From: Arenicola marina
Taxonomy: Eukaryota > Annelida > Polychaeta > Arenicolidae
NCBI GenBank assembly: GCA_964019135.1
Contig: CAXHSH010001356.1
Coordinates: 1 to 64,000, forward strand
DNA length: 64,000 bases
Direction: 5' to 3'
The notes below the pieces were generated by a model, which saw only the letters and a program-made list of their open reading frames with translations, ran no database searches and was not told the DNA's origin. Every line of letters starts with the position of its first letter. Positions within the stretch are counted from its first letter, which is position 1. The translations under genes and the position numbers were made by a program. Below, in pieces: positions 19,195-29,536 of the stretch.

Positions 19195-20432
19195 GGGACA
19201 CTGCCTGGGTCACTGCCTCGAGCACTGCCTGGGACACTGCATGGGACACTGCCTGGGTCACTGCCTCAAACTGACGATGGCCTGGCAATGGTCTGTGGAC
19301 TGATAATGGTCTGTGGACTGACAATGGTCTGTGGACTAACAATGGTCTGTGGACTGATAATGGTCTGTGGACTGATAATGGTCTGTGGACTGATAATGGT
19401 CTGTGAACTGACAATGGTCTGTGGACTGATAATGGTCTGTGGACTGATATTGGTCTGTGGACTGACAATGGTCTGTGGTCTGATAATGGTCTGTGGACTG
19501 ATAATGGTCTGTGGACTGATAATGGTCTGTGGACTGATATTGGTCTGTGGACTGAGAATGGTCTGTGGTCTGATAATGGTCTGTGGACTGACAATGGTCT
19601 GTGGACTGATAATGGTCTGTGAACTGACAATGGTCTGTGGACTGATAATGGTCTGTGGACTGATATTGGTCTGTGGACTGACAATGGTCTGTGGTCTGAT
19701 AATGGTCTGTGGACTGATAATGGTCTGTGGACTGACAATGGTCTGTGGACTAACAATGGTCTGTGGACTGATAATGGTCTGTGGACTGATAATGGTCTGT
19801 GAACTGATAATGGTCTGTGGACTAACAATGGTCTGTGGACTGATAATGGTCTGTGAACTGATATTGGTCTGTGGACTGACAATGGTCTGTGGTCTGATAA
19901 TGGTCTGTAGACTGACAATGGTCTGTGGACTGATAATGGTCTGTGAACTGACAATGGTCTGTGGACTGACAATGGTCTGTGGACTGATAATGGTCTGTGG
20001 ACTGATATTGGTCTGTGGACTGACAATGGTCTGTGGTCTGATAATGGTCTGTAGACTGACAATGGTCTGTGGACTGATAATGGTCTGTGAACTGACAATG
20101 GTCTGTGGACTGACAATGGTCTGTGGACTGACAATGGTCTGTGGACTGATAATGGTCTGTGGACTGACAATGGTCTGTGGACTGATAATGGTCTGTGGAC
20201 TAACAATGGTCTGTGGACTGACAATGGTCTGTGGACTGATAATGGTCTGTGGACTGACAATGGTCTGTGGACTGATAATGGTCTGTGGACTAACAATGGT
20301 CTGTGGACTGATAATGGTCTGTGGACTGATAATGGTCTGTGAACTGACAATGGTCTGTGGACTGACAATGGTCTGTGGACTGACGATGGTTTGTGGTCTG
20401 ACAATGGTCTGTGGACTGACTGTGGTCTAACC
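19195..20432. repeat. 18-bp minisatellite with a 15-bp leader array
   Basis: First about 90 bp of CACTGCCTGGG-like 15-bp units, then about 63 units of an 18-bp repeat (GGTCTGTGGACTGATAAT, varying at GATAAT/GACAAT/GATATT and GGACT/GAACT). Because 18 is a multiple of three and neither strand has a stop in the common phase, the plus strand reads MVCGLI repeats and the minus strand VHRPLS repeats. I treat both as artefacts. Some multi-unit blocks recur, which points to higher-order duplication. Confidence 0.93.
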
Positions 20433-20554
20433 GTGGCAAAAGGAGTGGCGTATTCTAAAGGTGGTCTGTCATGCGTTTTATCATCTGGTTTTTTGTGATA
20501 CGCTTCAGTGGAGCGACAGACATTGCTGATCTACACACTCTGGTGTATCCCAGA

Positions 20555-21205
20555 TCATGTTTCTGGTGAAAGTGACACCATGATCTTTAACTTCTCTGAC
20601 TCGGGCAGAGCTGTCAGGGCGAAACGGGATTTGATATCCGCCGTGAAGGCGGATACAGATTCATGGGGTTGGTGGGAGCAGCTCAGGAGTTCCGCCTCAC
20701 GGAAAATGTCTAGGGACCTGGGGCCAAATTTATCCAAAAACGTTTGGCACAGGGTGTCCCATACCCCTGTGGTGGTCTGAGGGAGGGTTTGATACCATAA
20801 CTTCACTTTACCCTTAATTATGAGGGGGAAGAGGCGGCATTTCTTTTCCTCGTTGAGGTTGGGGAACAGGGCAAATTGATTGAAATCCGTTATAAATTGT
20901 TGTGCGCTTTCATTGGCCGTGGCCGAGAATGGTTTGGGTAACAGGTGTATATATTGACCCAGTGTTTGTGTCTGCATGTCCTCTTGGATTGTTTTTAGTG
21001 ATTCGTCTGTTGCTGTTGTGTATGTTGTCATTGTGTTGTTCATTGCTGTGTGGCTTCTTTCAATTTCGTCTTTCACGTTTTGGATGCCGTTGTACAGTGC
21101 TTCAAGGTCGGGCATCGTGGCGGTGCTGGTGTGTGTGCGTGTTTTGGGGTTAACGCGGGCGGACGAACGTAGCTTACGACCCAATTTAGATGAGGAAAGG
21201 GACAT
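20555..21205 (-). mobile_element. LTR-retrotransposon gag-like fossil
   Basis: An open stretch of about 216 codons has the features of the retrotransposon gag family, Ty3/Gypsy-like: the segment KGKVKLWYQTLP, then a W..L...F..KFG pattern (WDTLCQTFLDKFG) and HESVSAFTADIKSRF. I see no protease, reverse transcriptase or integrase beside it and no convincing pair of LTRs, so it looks like a fragment of an old element. A gag-derived host gene is a less likely alternative. Confidence 0.6.
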
Positions 21206-21444
21206 AGATATTCAAAACATGTATACTTATACACAGTATGCACATAAATGGAAGGGCAAGTTGGGGCAATATATGACGAAACACAGGCAACAGACTGGAA
21301 GGGAAGCCAAGTATGTGAAAATCCAAGTAAATATGTTGGCCGATAAAGTCAGACTGGCCGATCGGGGTCGTCCGAAACACTGTTTATGTTTCGGTCAAGA
21401 ATTCTGCACCAATGTTAACTTTGCTATTCGGGGATCGGGGATTA

Positions 21445-21600
21445 AGCTAGGGGGTGTTAAGCAGCCTGGGGAATTAGCTACTAGGGGAGTTAAGCAGCCT
21501 GGGGAATTAGCTACTAGGGGAAGTTAAGCAGCCTGGGGAATTAGCCACTAGGGGAAGTTACGTAGCCTGGGGGTTCAGCTACTGGGGGTAGAACGGTCGG
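21445..21600. repeat. Short tandem repeat, about 31 bp x 4
   Basis: Units share TTAAGCAGCCTGGGGAATTA followed by GCTACTAGGGG. Later units are diverged. Confidence 0.85.
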
Positions 21601-21868
21601 GTACAGCTAGCCTGGTAAACTGCCAACGTATATACAAAATCAACACAGTGGTAAGTTTAGATATAATATATGTCGTAAGATGAAAAACTATGTGGGTTAA
21701 TGATACAAAAACTTATGGGCTATACCTTACAGTCTGTCGTGGGTCCTGGAGTCGTCGGGGGAGGGAGAGTGGTGTCGTCTTCAGGTCGTCGGTACGTGGA
21801 ACCCCGAGTTACGGTATGTGGCGGGGGGGGGGGGTGCAGGAAAATGTTGGCTATCGTTCGAAAGGTGG
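21601..21868. other. No gene seen
   Basis: AT-rich then G-rich sequence up to the foldback element. Confidence 0.4.
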
Positions 21869-21874
21869 GGAGAG

Positions 21875-23085
21875 TATGACAGCACAGGAGGCTCAACTCT
21901 AATAATTACAACCTAGGTCTTAAATAATTACAACCTAGGTCTTAAATAATTAAAACCTAGGTTTTAATTTTCTACATAGGCTTTAATTAATTACAACCTA
22001 GGTAGTAATTTTTACCTAGGCTTTAATTAATTAGAACCTAGGTTGTAATTATTTAAGACCTAGGTAGTAATTATTTAAGACCTAGGTTCTAATTATTTAA
22101 AACCGAGGTTATAATTAATTAAAGCCTATGTAAGAATTAAAACCTAGGTTGAAATTATTTAAAATCTAGGTTCTAAATAATTACAACCTAGGTCTTAAAT
22201 AATTAAAGCCTAGGTAAAAATTACTACCTAGGTTTTAATTCTTACCTAGGCGTTAATTATAAGCCAATCAGAACACGTTTTACAAATGTCGACGGGATTC
22301 CTGCGCGAGTTGACTGCCCGCGATTTTGATTTGCGCGCGCGATTCGGCTGCTCCTTCGCCCAGAAGCAAAACATCACAACCGCTGTAATATGGCTGACAC
22401 TGCTGACTCCTGGACTCTGTTTAAATTCTCCACACATTCTTCTAATATATGAACAATTTGTGGAGGGCTCAGCGTTTCCTGTTCATAGGCACGAAATGCG
22501 TCGTTTATCTTATTTCGTACGAACGCGAAGAAATTTGGCACCGTCACCGCCATCTTCTCACACGGAAAAAAGGCCACATGTAACACGCATTTTGATTGGT
22601 CAATGGTATAATTCTTACATAGGCTTTAATTATTTAAGACCTAGGTTTTAAATAATTACAACCTATGTTTTAATTCTTACATAGGCTTTAATTATTTAAG
22701 ACCTAGGTGGTAATTCTCTTACCTAGGCTTTAATTATTTAAGACCTAGGTTGTAATTATTTAAGACCTAGGTTGTAATTATTTAAAACCTAGGTCTTAAA
22801 TAATTAAAGCCTAGGTAAGAATTAAAACCTAGGTTGTAATTATTTACAACCTAGGTGTTAAATAATTACAACCTAGGTTTTAATTCTCTTACATAGGCTT
22901 TAATTATTTAAGACCTAGGTTTTAAATAATTACAACCTAGGTTGTAATTAATTAAAGCCTATGTAGAAAATTAAAACCTAGGTTTTAATTATTTAAGACC
23001 TAGGTTGTAATTATTTAAGACCTAGGTTGTAATTATTTAAGACCTAGGTTGTAATTATTAGAGTTGAGCCTCTTGTGCTGTCATA
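21875..23085. mobile_element. Foldback-type element with palindromic subrepeats
   Basis: The two ends are inverted copies: TATGACAGCACAGGAGGCTC on the left, and the same with one change on the right strand. A 6-bp direct repeat GGAGAG flanks both sides (21,869-21,874 and 23,086-23,091). Each arm (about 21,900-22,260 and 22,612-23,055) is built from about 22-bp units centred on ACCTAGGT between AT-rich stretches, and each unit is itself nearly palindromic. There are about 30 such cores by eye. A unique CpG-rich core of about 350 bp separates the arms. No transposase is present, so movement would need help in trans. Confidence 0.8.
22374..22553 (-). CDS. Exon-like small frame in the foldback core
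   Basis: 59 codons starting MAVTVPNFFAFVRNKINDAF and continuing with an amphipathic, protein-like composition (PPQIVHILEECVENLNRVQ) to TGA. The start sits in a strong context (AAGATGGCGG). CCAAT boxes lie at both edges of the core (22,263 region and, inverted, the 22,597 region), so the core looks like a small promoter plus first exon. I do not recognise the protein. No consensus splice donor follows. It could be a captured host exon, part of the element's own gene, or chance. Confidence 0.3.
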   Translation of the reverse strand: MAVTVPNFFAFVRNKINDAFRAYEQETLSPPQIVHILEECVENLNRVQESAVSAILQRL

Positions 23086-23849
23086 GGAGAGGGGTGAGTC
23101 AGGAATTTTGTCGGTGATTAATCGAGTGAGTCTAAAAATAGATTTACCAGGTCATGCGCGTGTATACGTAAAATCATTGTAAAATCAGTGGCAAGGAGGT
23201 AGAGTAAAATAAATAGTAAATATATACAATATATACATGTACAGCTGAGTGGTGGGGGGGGGGGGGGTCCGGGTCAAGTTCCTGGAGCGAGGCTGGTCGC
23301 CCTTCCAGCTTCTGTCATTTGGGGGGCGTGGTCGTCCGGACAGCAGGGTGGATGGTGGCTGAAGTATTGATGGGTTAGTGCAACATATTATTTACAAGCT
23401 GTTCCTCAAGGGATACAGCCGGATTTCTCCGAAAAGTCGCGCTTTGCCATCCATCCGACCGGGTCCCCAGCTCAGTTGTTAGTTGGACCAGGAGGGGGGA
23501 TTGGACTAGGAGGGAGGGTGGGAGAGGGATAGCGGTTTTAGATTGGGGTCGGGGCGGGCCGAGGGTTTTTTGTCGATTGGGCCGTTTAGCCTATGGATAT
23601 TTTTGTCTAGAAGGGCTCAGGCGCCACGTGGGGGGGTCTTTTAAGGCGACGGGAATTTCCTTATGCCTGTCACTGCCGACCAGCCCCTGCTGTAATCGGC
23701 AGTGGGAGGCGGGGTGGTTGGGGAGGGGGGTGGGCGCATAGCTTCCGACTGGCCTCAGCTGACGTCGGTAGCGGAGGGGGGGGGGGGTTAGCTTTTGACC
23801 AGCCGCAACTGACTTCGATAGTTTAGCGTTTAGCGGGGGGGGGCGTTTC
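23086..23849. other. LINE 3' flank; G-rich, no gene
   Basis: This lies after the stop of the minus-strand LINE frame and probably includes its 3' UTR. Several G runs and TGACTTCGATAG/TGACGTCGGTAG-like short repeats are present near 23,750-23,820. I could not place the element's end or a target duplication. Confidence 0.45.
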
Positions 23850-26546
23850 TTAGTTAAAATGGATGTGCTCTTGCACTAAGTCTTGCATTAATTCGCTTTC
23901 ACCGAAGCGAATGAGTGCCTTTGCTTTTAGCTCTGCTAGTCTCTCTTTTATGGGGGTGATACCTGCAAGCTCATATAGGGTGCTAGCTCTGGTGCTCAGG
24001 GGCTTTCGCAAGGCTACTCTGAGGGCTCTGTGTTCCAGGATCTGGAGTTCTTTTAGCCTGGAGGGGGGAAGGTCGGCAGTTAGTACGCTGCCGCATTCCA
24101 TAACCGGGCGAATGAAGGTCTTATAGAGCATAACTAGGGTTTTGGGGTTGGCCCCCCAGTTAGTGCCTCTGATTCTCCTCATGAGGCCGATCCTAGGGAA
24201 GACCTTGCTCTTGATATTTTTGATGTGACCCGCCATGGTAAGCTTCCAATCCATGGTAACTCCCAGAAGCGTGACTTCCTTTACCCCCTCGAGTTTAGTG
24301 CCATAGAGGTACAGTGGGGTAAGGTTGCGTGGTCTTTTGTTAGTAAATAAGATAAACTGGGTTTTACGGGCATTTAGCTTTACTCGCCAGAGAGCGCACC
24401 AGTCCTCTAGCGCGTCCAGCTCTCTCTGGAGGGCGGGCATGATATATCGTGGGTTTTTATTAATTGACCATAGACCCAAATCGTCAGCAAACTGAGACTT
24501 GGAGGAGCGCTTAGTGGGGTTGTTAGGGATGTCGTTGACATAGATCAGAAATAAGAGGGGGCTCAGAACAGAACCTTGGGGGGTACCGGCGTTTAGGACT
24601 ACTTCGTCTGATAGGGCATCACCTACTCTTACTTTTATGGTTCTGGCGTTTAGGAAAGAAGATAGAATTCGTGTTAGCTTTGTGGGCAGACCCAGTTTTA
24701 GTAGTTTATATTTTATGCCGTCATGCCACACGGAGTCGAACGCTTTTTCCACATCTAGCAGGATGGCCCCGGCTGACCATTTGTTTGTTAGACACTTTTT
24801 AACGGTACTGCCGAGTCTGTAGATGTGTTCGGTGGCTTCCATGCCTTTGCGATAAGCTCTCTGCCATTTGTTGAAGAAGTTTCTCTCGTTTAGATGAGAG
24901 GTTAGTCTGGCAGAGAGGATCTTCTCAAAGAGTTTGCCTAAGCACTTTATTAGACTGATGGGGCGGAAGTTTATTGGGACCGAGTGGTCCTTTTTGGGTT
25001 TGGGGATCATGGTGCCGATAGCTGATTTCCACGTTTTAGGGTAGTAACCTATGGTTAGGCAGGCGTTATATATGTTCTTTACGGACTGGACGGTGTCATC
25101 TGGGAGTTTTTTAATGAGGAGATAGGAAATCCTGTCTTCTCCGGGGGCAGACTTCAGTTTTAGGGTTTTTGCTATGTCAGCAATCTCCTTGGTGGAGATC
25201 GGAGCCACAGCTGGGTCGTTATCACCGTCCTCTTCTGAGGGGTCAGTTTTTAGGTTTAGCGAATCGGCTTCGTTACGAACGAATTCTTCGACTTCCTCTT
25301 CAAAGTCGTCATCGAAGCCTGGACCTTCATGGGTATTATGGATGTGGGAAAGAAAAGTGGCGAAGGTATCGGCGGCCTCTTCGTTGCTACTAGTGCAACT
25401 GCCGTCTGGAAGTTTGAGGGTGGGAGTCTTGTGGGATTTTATTTTATTGCCAGTGAGGCGGTTGAAAGTCGCCCAGAACTCTTTCCCAGAGGTAGAGTTG
25501 AGAGAGGAGGTGGCAGCTTGCCATTGGTTTTGACGAAAGAGTTTTATTTCCTCTTTTACTTTACCCGCCAGAAAGTTGTATAGGGTTTTAAGGGTGTCCT
25601 GGCTACGCAGTTTCATGCAAAGCCTACGGAGGGTGCGTTTTTGTTTAATGAGATGTATGATTTCTTGGGGCAGGGTGGTTACTGCGTCAATGACTTTAGT
25701 TAGGGGACAGGATTTATGGTAGGCGTCGGTTATGGCTACTTCTAGAGCAGAAATAGCCTCATCTATGGAGAGGGGGTCGTTAAGGTGATCTGTCTGGACT
25801 ACTTTACTACGCAGGAGGTCTTGGTATTTATCCCATTTGGTTTTGCTGGGAAACCTAGTCTGTTTAACGGGTAAGGATTTTATGCAGGCACGACTTGTTA
25901 AGTGCAAGTGGACGGGTAGGTGGTCGCTGCCGACCCCTTCACCCACGAGGCATTCAGAGACAAGAGGGAGGAGATTTTCAGTGACAATGACAAAGTCAAG
26001 GAGTTCTTTATATCCAGTGGAGACGTTATGATAGGTGGGTTGGTTAGGGTCGTTTAGAAGAGTGAGGTCATTGTCTTCTATAATGTTAAATAGAATGTCA
26101 CCGTTAGGAGAGGAGGCATTGCAGCCGAAGAATAAGTGTTTGGCATTCAGGTCGCTCATAAAGATACAGCGGTTATAGCGGTTAATAAAGTGGAGGAAGG
26201 CGTTGGGGTTAAGGTTATGGTTGTCTGGACAGTAGTAAGTAACTATAGCCACGGTTTTACCCAGGATGTCAATTTCTATGGCAGAGAGTTCGCCAACAGA
26301 GTCGAGGGTGTATGAGATAGGGTAAGAAGGGATGTCGTTTTTAGTAAGGATAGCGGTACCTCCGCCTTGGCTGGTGCGGTCGTCCCTGCAGACAGTAGTG
26401 TACCCTTGGATTTTAAGAGGGAGCTCGGGGGAGACTTTAGTCTCGTTTATCAGGAGAATATCGGGGGAGTGCTCATGCACGTAGTGCTGGAGCTCTATCT
26501 TTTTACTCCTAAAGCTATTTATGTTTATCTGCATGATACTAGCCAT
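23850..26546 (-). CDS. LINE endonuclease-reverse transcriptase, jockey/I-like, uninterrupted
   Basis: An open frame of 898 codons from an ATG. The N-terminal part is an AP-type endonuclease: ININSFRSK near residue 8, LINETKV, GGGTAIL, MSDLNAKH and GSDHLPVHLH. The reverse transcriptase follows with INFRPISLIKCLGKLFEKIL, LLDVEKAFDSVWH, the GTPQGSVLSPLLFLIYVND block and the catalytic FADD (SQFADDLGLWS), then a typical thumb and C-terminal region (ILEHRALRVALRK). No RNase H is evident and the length fits jockey-type ORF2. I see no ORF1 with zinc knuckles upstream, so the copy is either 5'-truncated just before ORF2 or from a one-ORF family. Absence of stops suggests recent insertion. Confidence 0.92.
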   Translation of the reverse strand: MASIMQININSFRSKKIELQHYVHEHSPDILLINETKVSPELPLKIQGYTTVCRDDRTSQGGGTAILTKNDIPSYPISYTLDSVGELSAIEIDILGKTVAIVTYYCPDNHNLNPNAFLHFINRYNRCIFMSDLNAKHLFFGCNASSPNGDILFNIIEDNDLTLLNDPNQPTYHNVSTGYKELLDFVIVTENLLPLVSECLVGEGVGSDHLPVHLHLTSRACIKSLPVKQTRFPSKTKWDKYQDLLRSKVVQTDHLNDPLSIDEAISALEVAITDAYHKSCPLTKVIDAVTTLPQEIIHLIKQKRTLRRLCMKLRSQDTLKTLYNFLAGKVKEEIKLFRQNQWQAATSSLNSTSGKEFWATFNRLTGNKIKSHKTPTLKLPDGSCTSSNEEAADTFATFLSHIHNTHEGPGFDDDFEEEVEEFVRNEADSLNLKTDPSEEDGDNDPAVAPISTKEIADIAKTLKLKSAPGEDRISYLLIKKLPDDTVQSVKNIYNACLTIGYYPKTWKSAIGTMIPKPKKDHSVPINFRPISLIKCLGKLFEKILSARLTSHLNERNFFNKWQRAYRKGMEATEHIYRLGSTVKKCLTNKWSAGAILLDVEKAFDSVWHDGIKYKLLKLGLPTKLTRILSSFLNARTIKVRVGDALSDEVVLNAGTPQGSVLSPLLFLIYVNDIPNNPTKRSSKSQFADDLGLWSINKNPRYIMPALQRELDALEDWCALWRVKLNARKTQFILFTNKRPRNLTPLYLYGTKLEGVKEVTLLGVTMDWKLTMAGHIKNIKSKVFPRIGLMRRIRGTNWGANPKTLVMLYKTFIRPVMECGSVLTADLPPSRLKELQILEHRALRVALRKPLSTRASTLYELAGITPIKERLAELKAKALIRFGESELMQDLVQEHIHFN

Positions 26547-26929
26547 TATGGTTCTGATGGGTGGGGTTTATTTTAGGGGTAGCCACGGCTAGCTGGTGGA
26601 GTTGAACCCCGAGTTCCTGGCCTTTGCCCTTTTTGTACCCGTTCAGACTGACCAGTGTGGGCGTGGCGATACCCCTCATTGGTCAGTCTGCCCGAGGTCA
26701 CCGAGCTGGTGATTGGCTGCTTAGGCCGCTAGTCGGCCACCATGCGTGTCCGCCCCTGCGGGCGGACCAGGCCCTGAATGTCCTCGCTGAACCGTGTAAC
26801 ACCAGGTGTAACACTGTCTGCCACCTGTTGGTAGGTGAATTATTATAATATACTACAATCACTGCAATACGCCGGTGGAACTTATCAGCCCGCGCCCGCC
26901 CCGCGCCCGCCCCGCCCCGCCCCAACCTT
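26547..26929. other. LINE 5' flank; no gene
   Basis: Contains a GC-rich GCCCCGC run near 26,890-26,930. The minus-strand frame at 26,698-26,925 is low complexity and unsupported. Confidence 0.4.
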
Positions 26930-27316
26930 ATTTTGCTCGAAAATGAGTATTACGCATCAAAAAATGATCAACAACCGAAAACTACACCTCAAAGAGCCGC
27001 ACATTTTGAAACTTACTCGAGATCTCTAGCTTCAATATTAACGGCGATATATGCGTTTTAAATAATTTGTAAAAAAAATCGCTGTGACCTTGACCTTTGA
27101 CCTTTTGATCTGGGCGACGAGTATGTTGTAGCCCTACTGCGTGGCTATGAGATTGAAAAGACCGCAAATCCATGTATGCATCCGTTACAAATCAATGACA
27201 CTTCAATTTTTTTGTGAAAACAGACATACATACATACATACAAACACACAAGCAAACAAACAAACACGACCGACTGACATATGACGAAAATTGAAAATTT
27301 CAATTTTCGTCATAAT
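26930..27316 (-). repeat. AGGTCA-core repeat family, inverted 5' fragment
   Basis: On the minus strand this begins with a near-perfect palindrome (TATGACGAAAATTGAAA then its complement, 27,281-27,315) and continues with the family's conserved block: AAGGTCAAGGTCACAGCGAT, then CGTTAATATT and a TACTCATTTTCGAGCAAAAT stretch. It matches the starts of the copies at 37.2, 44.4 and 49.9 kb. It ends at the GC-rich run near 26,930. Confidence 0.75.
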
Positions 27317-27654
27317 AAGCTAACTGTCGTGATGCAACTAAAGCTAAACACAGGATAACATTCAGATATGCCTCAACTGAAGTACAGGAGGAGGCTAAAC
27401 GTACACTCGCCTATTAGGCGGCGCCACACGCGCACCAGGTACAACGCAGAGTACAACAAGTATGGAGCGCCGTACGCTCCACCGCCCTCGCTTCACTTCG
27501 CTCCGCTCACGCTTGGCTGACAGACTAAAAACTGATGACAGAAGAACCTTTCAGGCCAGAGCTGGGGCCAAAGCACTTCCTGCTCAACCACTGTACCGGA
27601 GACACAACCAGAAGCATCGCCAGGAGTCATAGTGGAGAGAGGACTCGACAGCTG

Positions 27655-28185
27655 TTGGATAACCGTGATTGGACAGCTGTGATTGGAAATATGTGATTGG
27701 ATAGCAGTGATTGGACAGTCGTGATTGGACAGCCGTGATTTAATAGCCCTGATTGGACAGTCGTGATTGGAGAGCCGTGATTGGACAGCCGCGATTGGAC
27801 AGCCGTGATTGAACAGCCGTGCTTGGACAGTCGTGATTGGACAGCTGTGATTGGACAGTCGTGATTGGACAGCTGTGATTTAATAGCCCTGATTGGACAG
27901 CCGTAATTGGACAGCTGTGCCTTGGACAGATGTGATTGGACAGCCGTGATTGAACAGCCGTGATTGGACAGCCGTGATTGGACAGTCGTGATTGGGCAGT
28001 CGTGATTGGACAGCCGTGATTTAATAGCCTGATTGGACATCCGTGATTGGACAGTCGTGATTGGACAGCTGTGATTGGACAGATGTGATTGGACAGCCGT
28101 GATGTAATAGCCTGATTAGACAGCCGTGATTGGACAGCCGTGATTGGAAAGCCGTGATTGGACAGCCGTGATTGGACAGCCGTGA
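27655..28185. repeat. 14-bp minisatellite with inverted CCAAT boxes, second array
   Basis: Same GTGATTGGACAGCC-type unit and nearly the same length as the array at 515-1,045, but with a different order of variant units. Minus-strand repetitive peptides are artefacts. Confidence 0.9.
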
Positions 28186-28285
28186 TCGTCGTGAAACAAT
28201 GGTTCGCCCTAACCTGGAAGAACGACCCAGGCGACTGCACAGCGTACACAGGTAACAAGGCAATATGATAATAGTATGGTACAGC

Positions 28286-28985
28286 AAAGGTGCCTCAATC
28301 GTGGGTCGGTAGGGCGGGAGGGGGGGGGGGGGCGGCCGGCTTCACACATATGTCATATAAAGAGAGAAGGTAGGCAAAGCATTTTGCAGCCAGAAAACTC
28401 AGCCCGAACAACATCGGTCGATTTCGTCGACAAAATGCCACGACTGCGCGGTTTCCTCGCTTCACTCAATGCCTCAACACTTTACTCACGAAAATATCAC
28501 GTAATCCCATTCAAACACACCTTCAAATCGCTGCATCAAGACATTTTTCCGCCAACTTTACGCGATTTTCACTGATGCCGCTCACCATGGCCGTTGAGTG
28601 CCGCAGCGCATTTCTTAGAGCCTTCTGATTGGTTGTAACCTCGCGTGGGCCGTTTTCTCGCAAGCTCCTTCGTCCATATGCAAATTACATTGCAGGCTGT
28701 TCCATCACTGGTACTCCCGCCTTAAGTACTCGTATCTATTAACATGTAGTAATATTTTTCACAGGGGGTGATACGGCGTTAGAATAAGTAGCGCTGATCG
28801 AGTCGTGCCTTTGGCATTAAAGTTTATAGGGGTCGACCGATGTTGTTCGGGCTGAGTTTTCTGGCTGCAAAATGCTTTGCCTACCTTCTCTCTTCATATG
28901 ACATATGTGTGAAGCCGGCCGCCCCCCCCCCCCCCGGCCCCCCCCCCCCCTCCCGCCCTACCGACCCACCATTGAGGCACCTGTG
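28286..28985. mobile_element. hAT-like MITE, 700 bp
   Basis: Terminal inverted repeats of about 135-150 bp: the left begins AAAGGTGCCTCAATCGTGGG, the right, reverse-complemented, begins CACAGGTGCCTCAATGGTGG. The element is flanked by GGTACAGC (28,278-28,285) and GGTACAAC (28,986-28,993), an 8-bp target duplication with one change. Copy 1 of the host repeat has an empty site with a single GGTACAGC. An 8-bp duplication fits the hAT superfamily. The interior has no transposase. Confidence 0.88.
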
Positions 28986-29254
28986 GGTACAACTACCGCC
29001 GTCAGCGATATTCAGGTCTTTATTCCTGTCGCCTCCTTAATGACACATGGTAGTGACGTAGGCCGACCAGCTGCACGGGGCTCCTGGCTGTGGTATACGG
29101 CGGGGCGAGTGGAGGCGGGGTGGGGGGGGTCCAATGGGTCAGACGCAAATTCTTTACCAATTTGTTTTTCTTTTGTATAAATTGTTTGGGGGTTGAGTGC
29201 CAAGCTCTCGCGGCTATTAAATAGACGATTTCCTACGAGCATGCGCAGTGCCGC

Positions 29255-29536
29255 CTAACGCGTCTGGCGCGTCGGTTGCGGGTCGGGATTAGAGGAACGA
29301 GCGCCGCACAGCCTTGAGCCGTATGAGCCCTCAAAACTTCTCCGTACTAAACTTATTCGATTCGTATGACAACCTGTCTTTTTGTTCGTGAAAAATGGAT
29401 CAGGACTAAGACCGATCATCAGAGAATGTAATACATATTCTTTTGTCTTTTGGTCCCACGAAATGAATGAGTCATCAGTACCATACAATGTGCGGTCTTG
29501 GAAGACAAAATGACAGTCTTTGCAAATGTCCGCCAT
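29255..29536 (-). CDS. Unrecognised small frame
   Basis: 93 codons from an ATG (MADICKDCHFVFQDRTLYGT) with normal amino-acid composition and no repeat structure. I recognise no family, see no clear splice donor, and the last third turns GC-rich and less protein-like. It may be a first exon or chance. Confidence 0.2.
   Translation of the reverse strand: MADICKDCHFVFQDRTLYGTDDSFISWDQKTKEYVLHSLMIGLSPDPFFTNKKTGCHTNRISLVRRSFEGSYGSRLCGARSSNPDPQPTRQTR

Larger units (their letters stand above)
27494..29222 (+). repeat. Dispersed repeat, copy 2, interrupted by a MITE
   Basis: Same repeat as 353-1,375. The 14-bp array is at about 27,655-28,185. The sequence then follows copy 1 to GGTACAGC, where a 700-bp transposon sits, and resumes at CTACCGCCGTCAGCGAT until GCGGCTATTAAAT at 29,222. 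Confidence 0.85.

Noticed and set aside
19130-20430. MVCGLI-repeat protein (plus) and VHRPLS-repeat protein (minus)
   Set aside because: An 18-bp repeat with no stops in one phase on each strand gives both automatically.
20555-21205. Intact LTR retrotransposon
   Set aside because: Only a gag-like part is visible. I found no pol-type motifs and no convincing LTR pair around it.
22286-22651. 121-aa plus-strand frame in the foldback core
   Set aside because: It overlaps the more protein-like minus-strand frame and runs into the palindromic arm. Likely a shadow.
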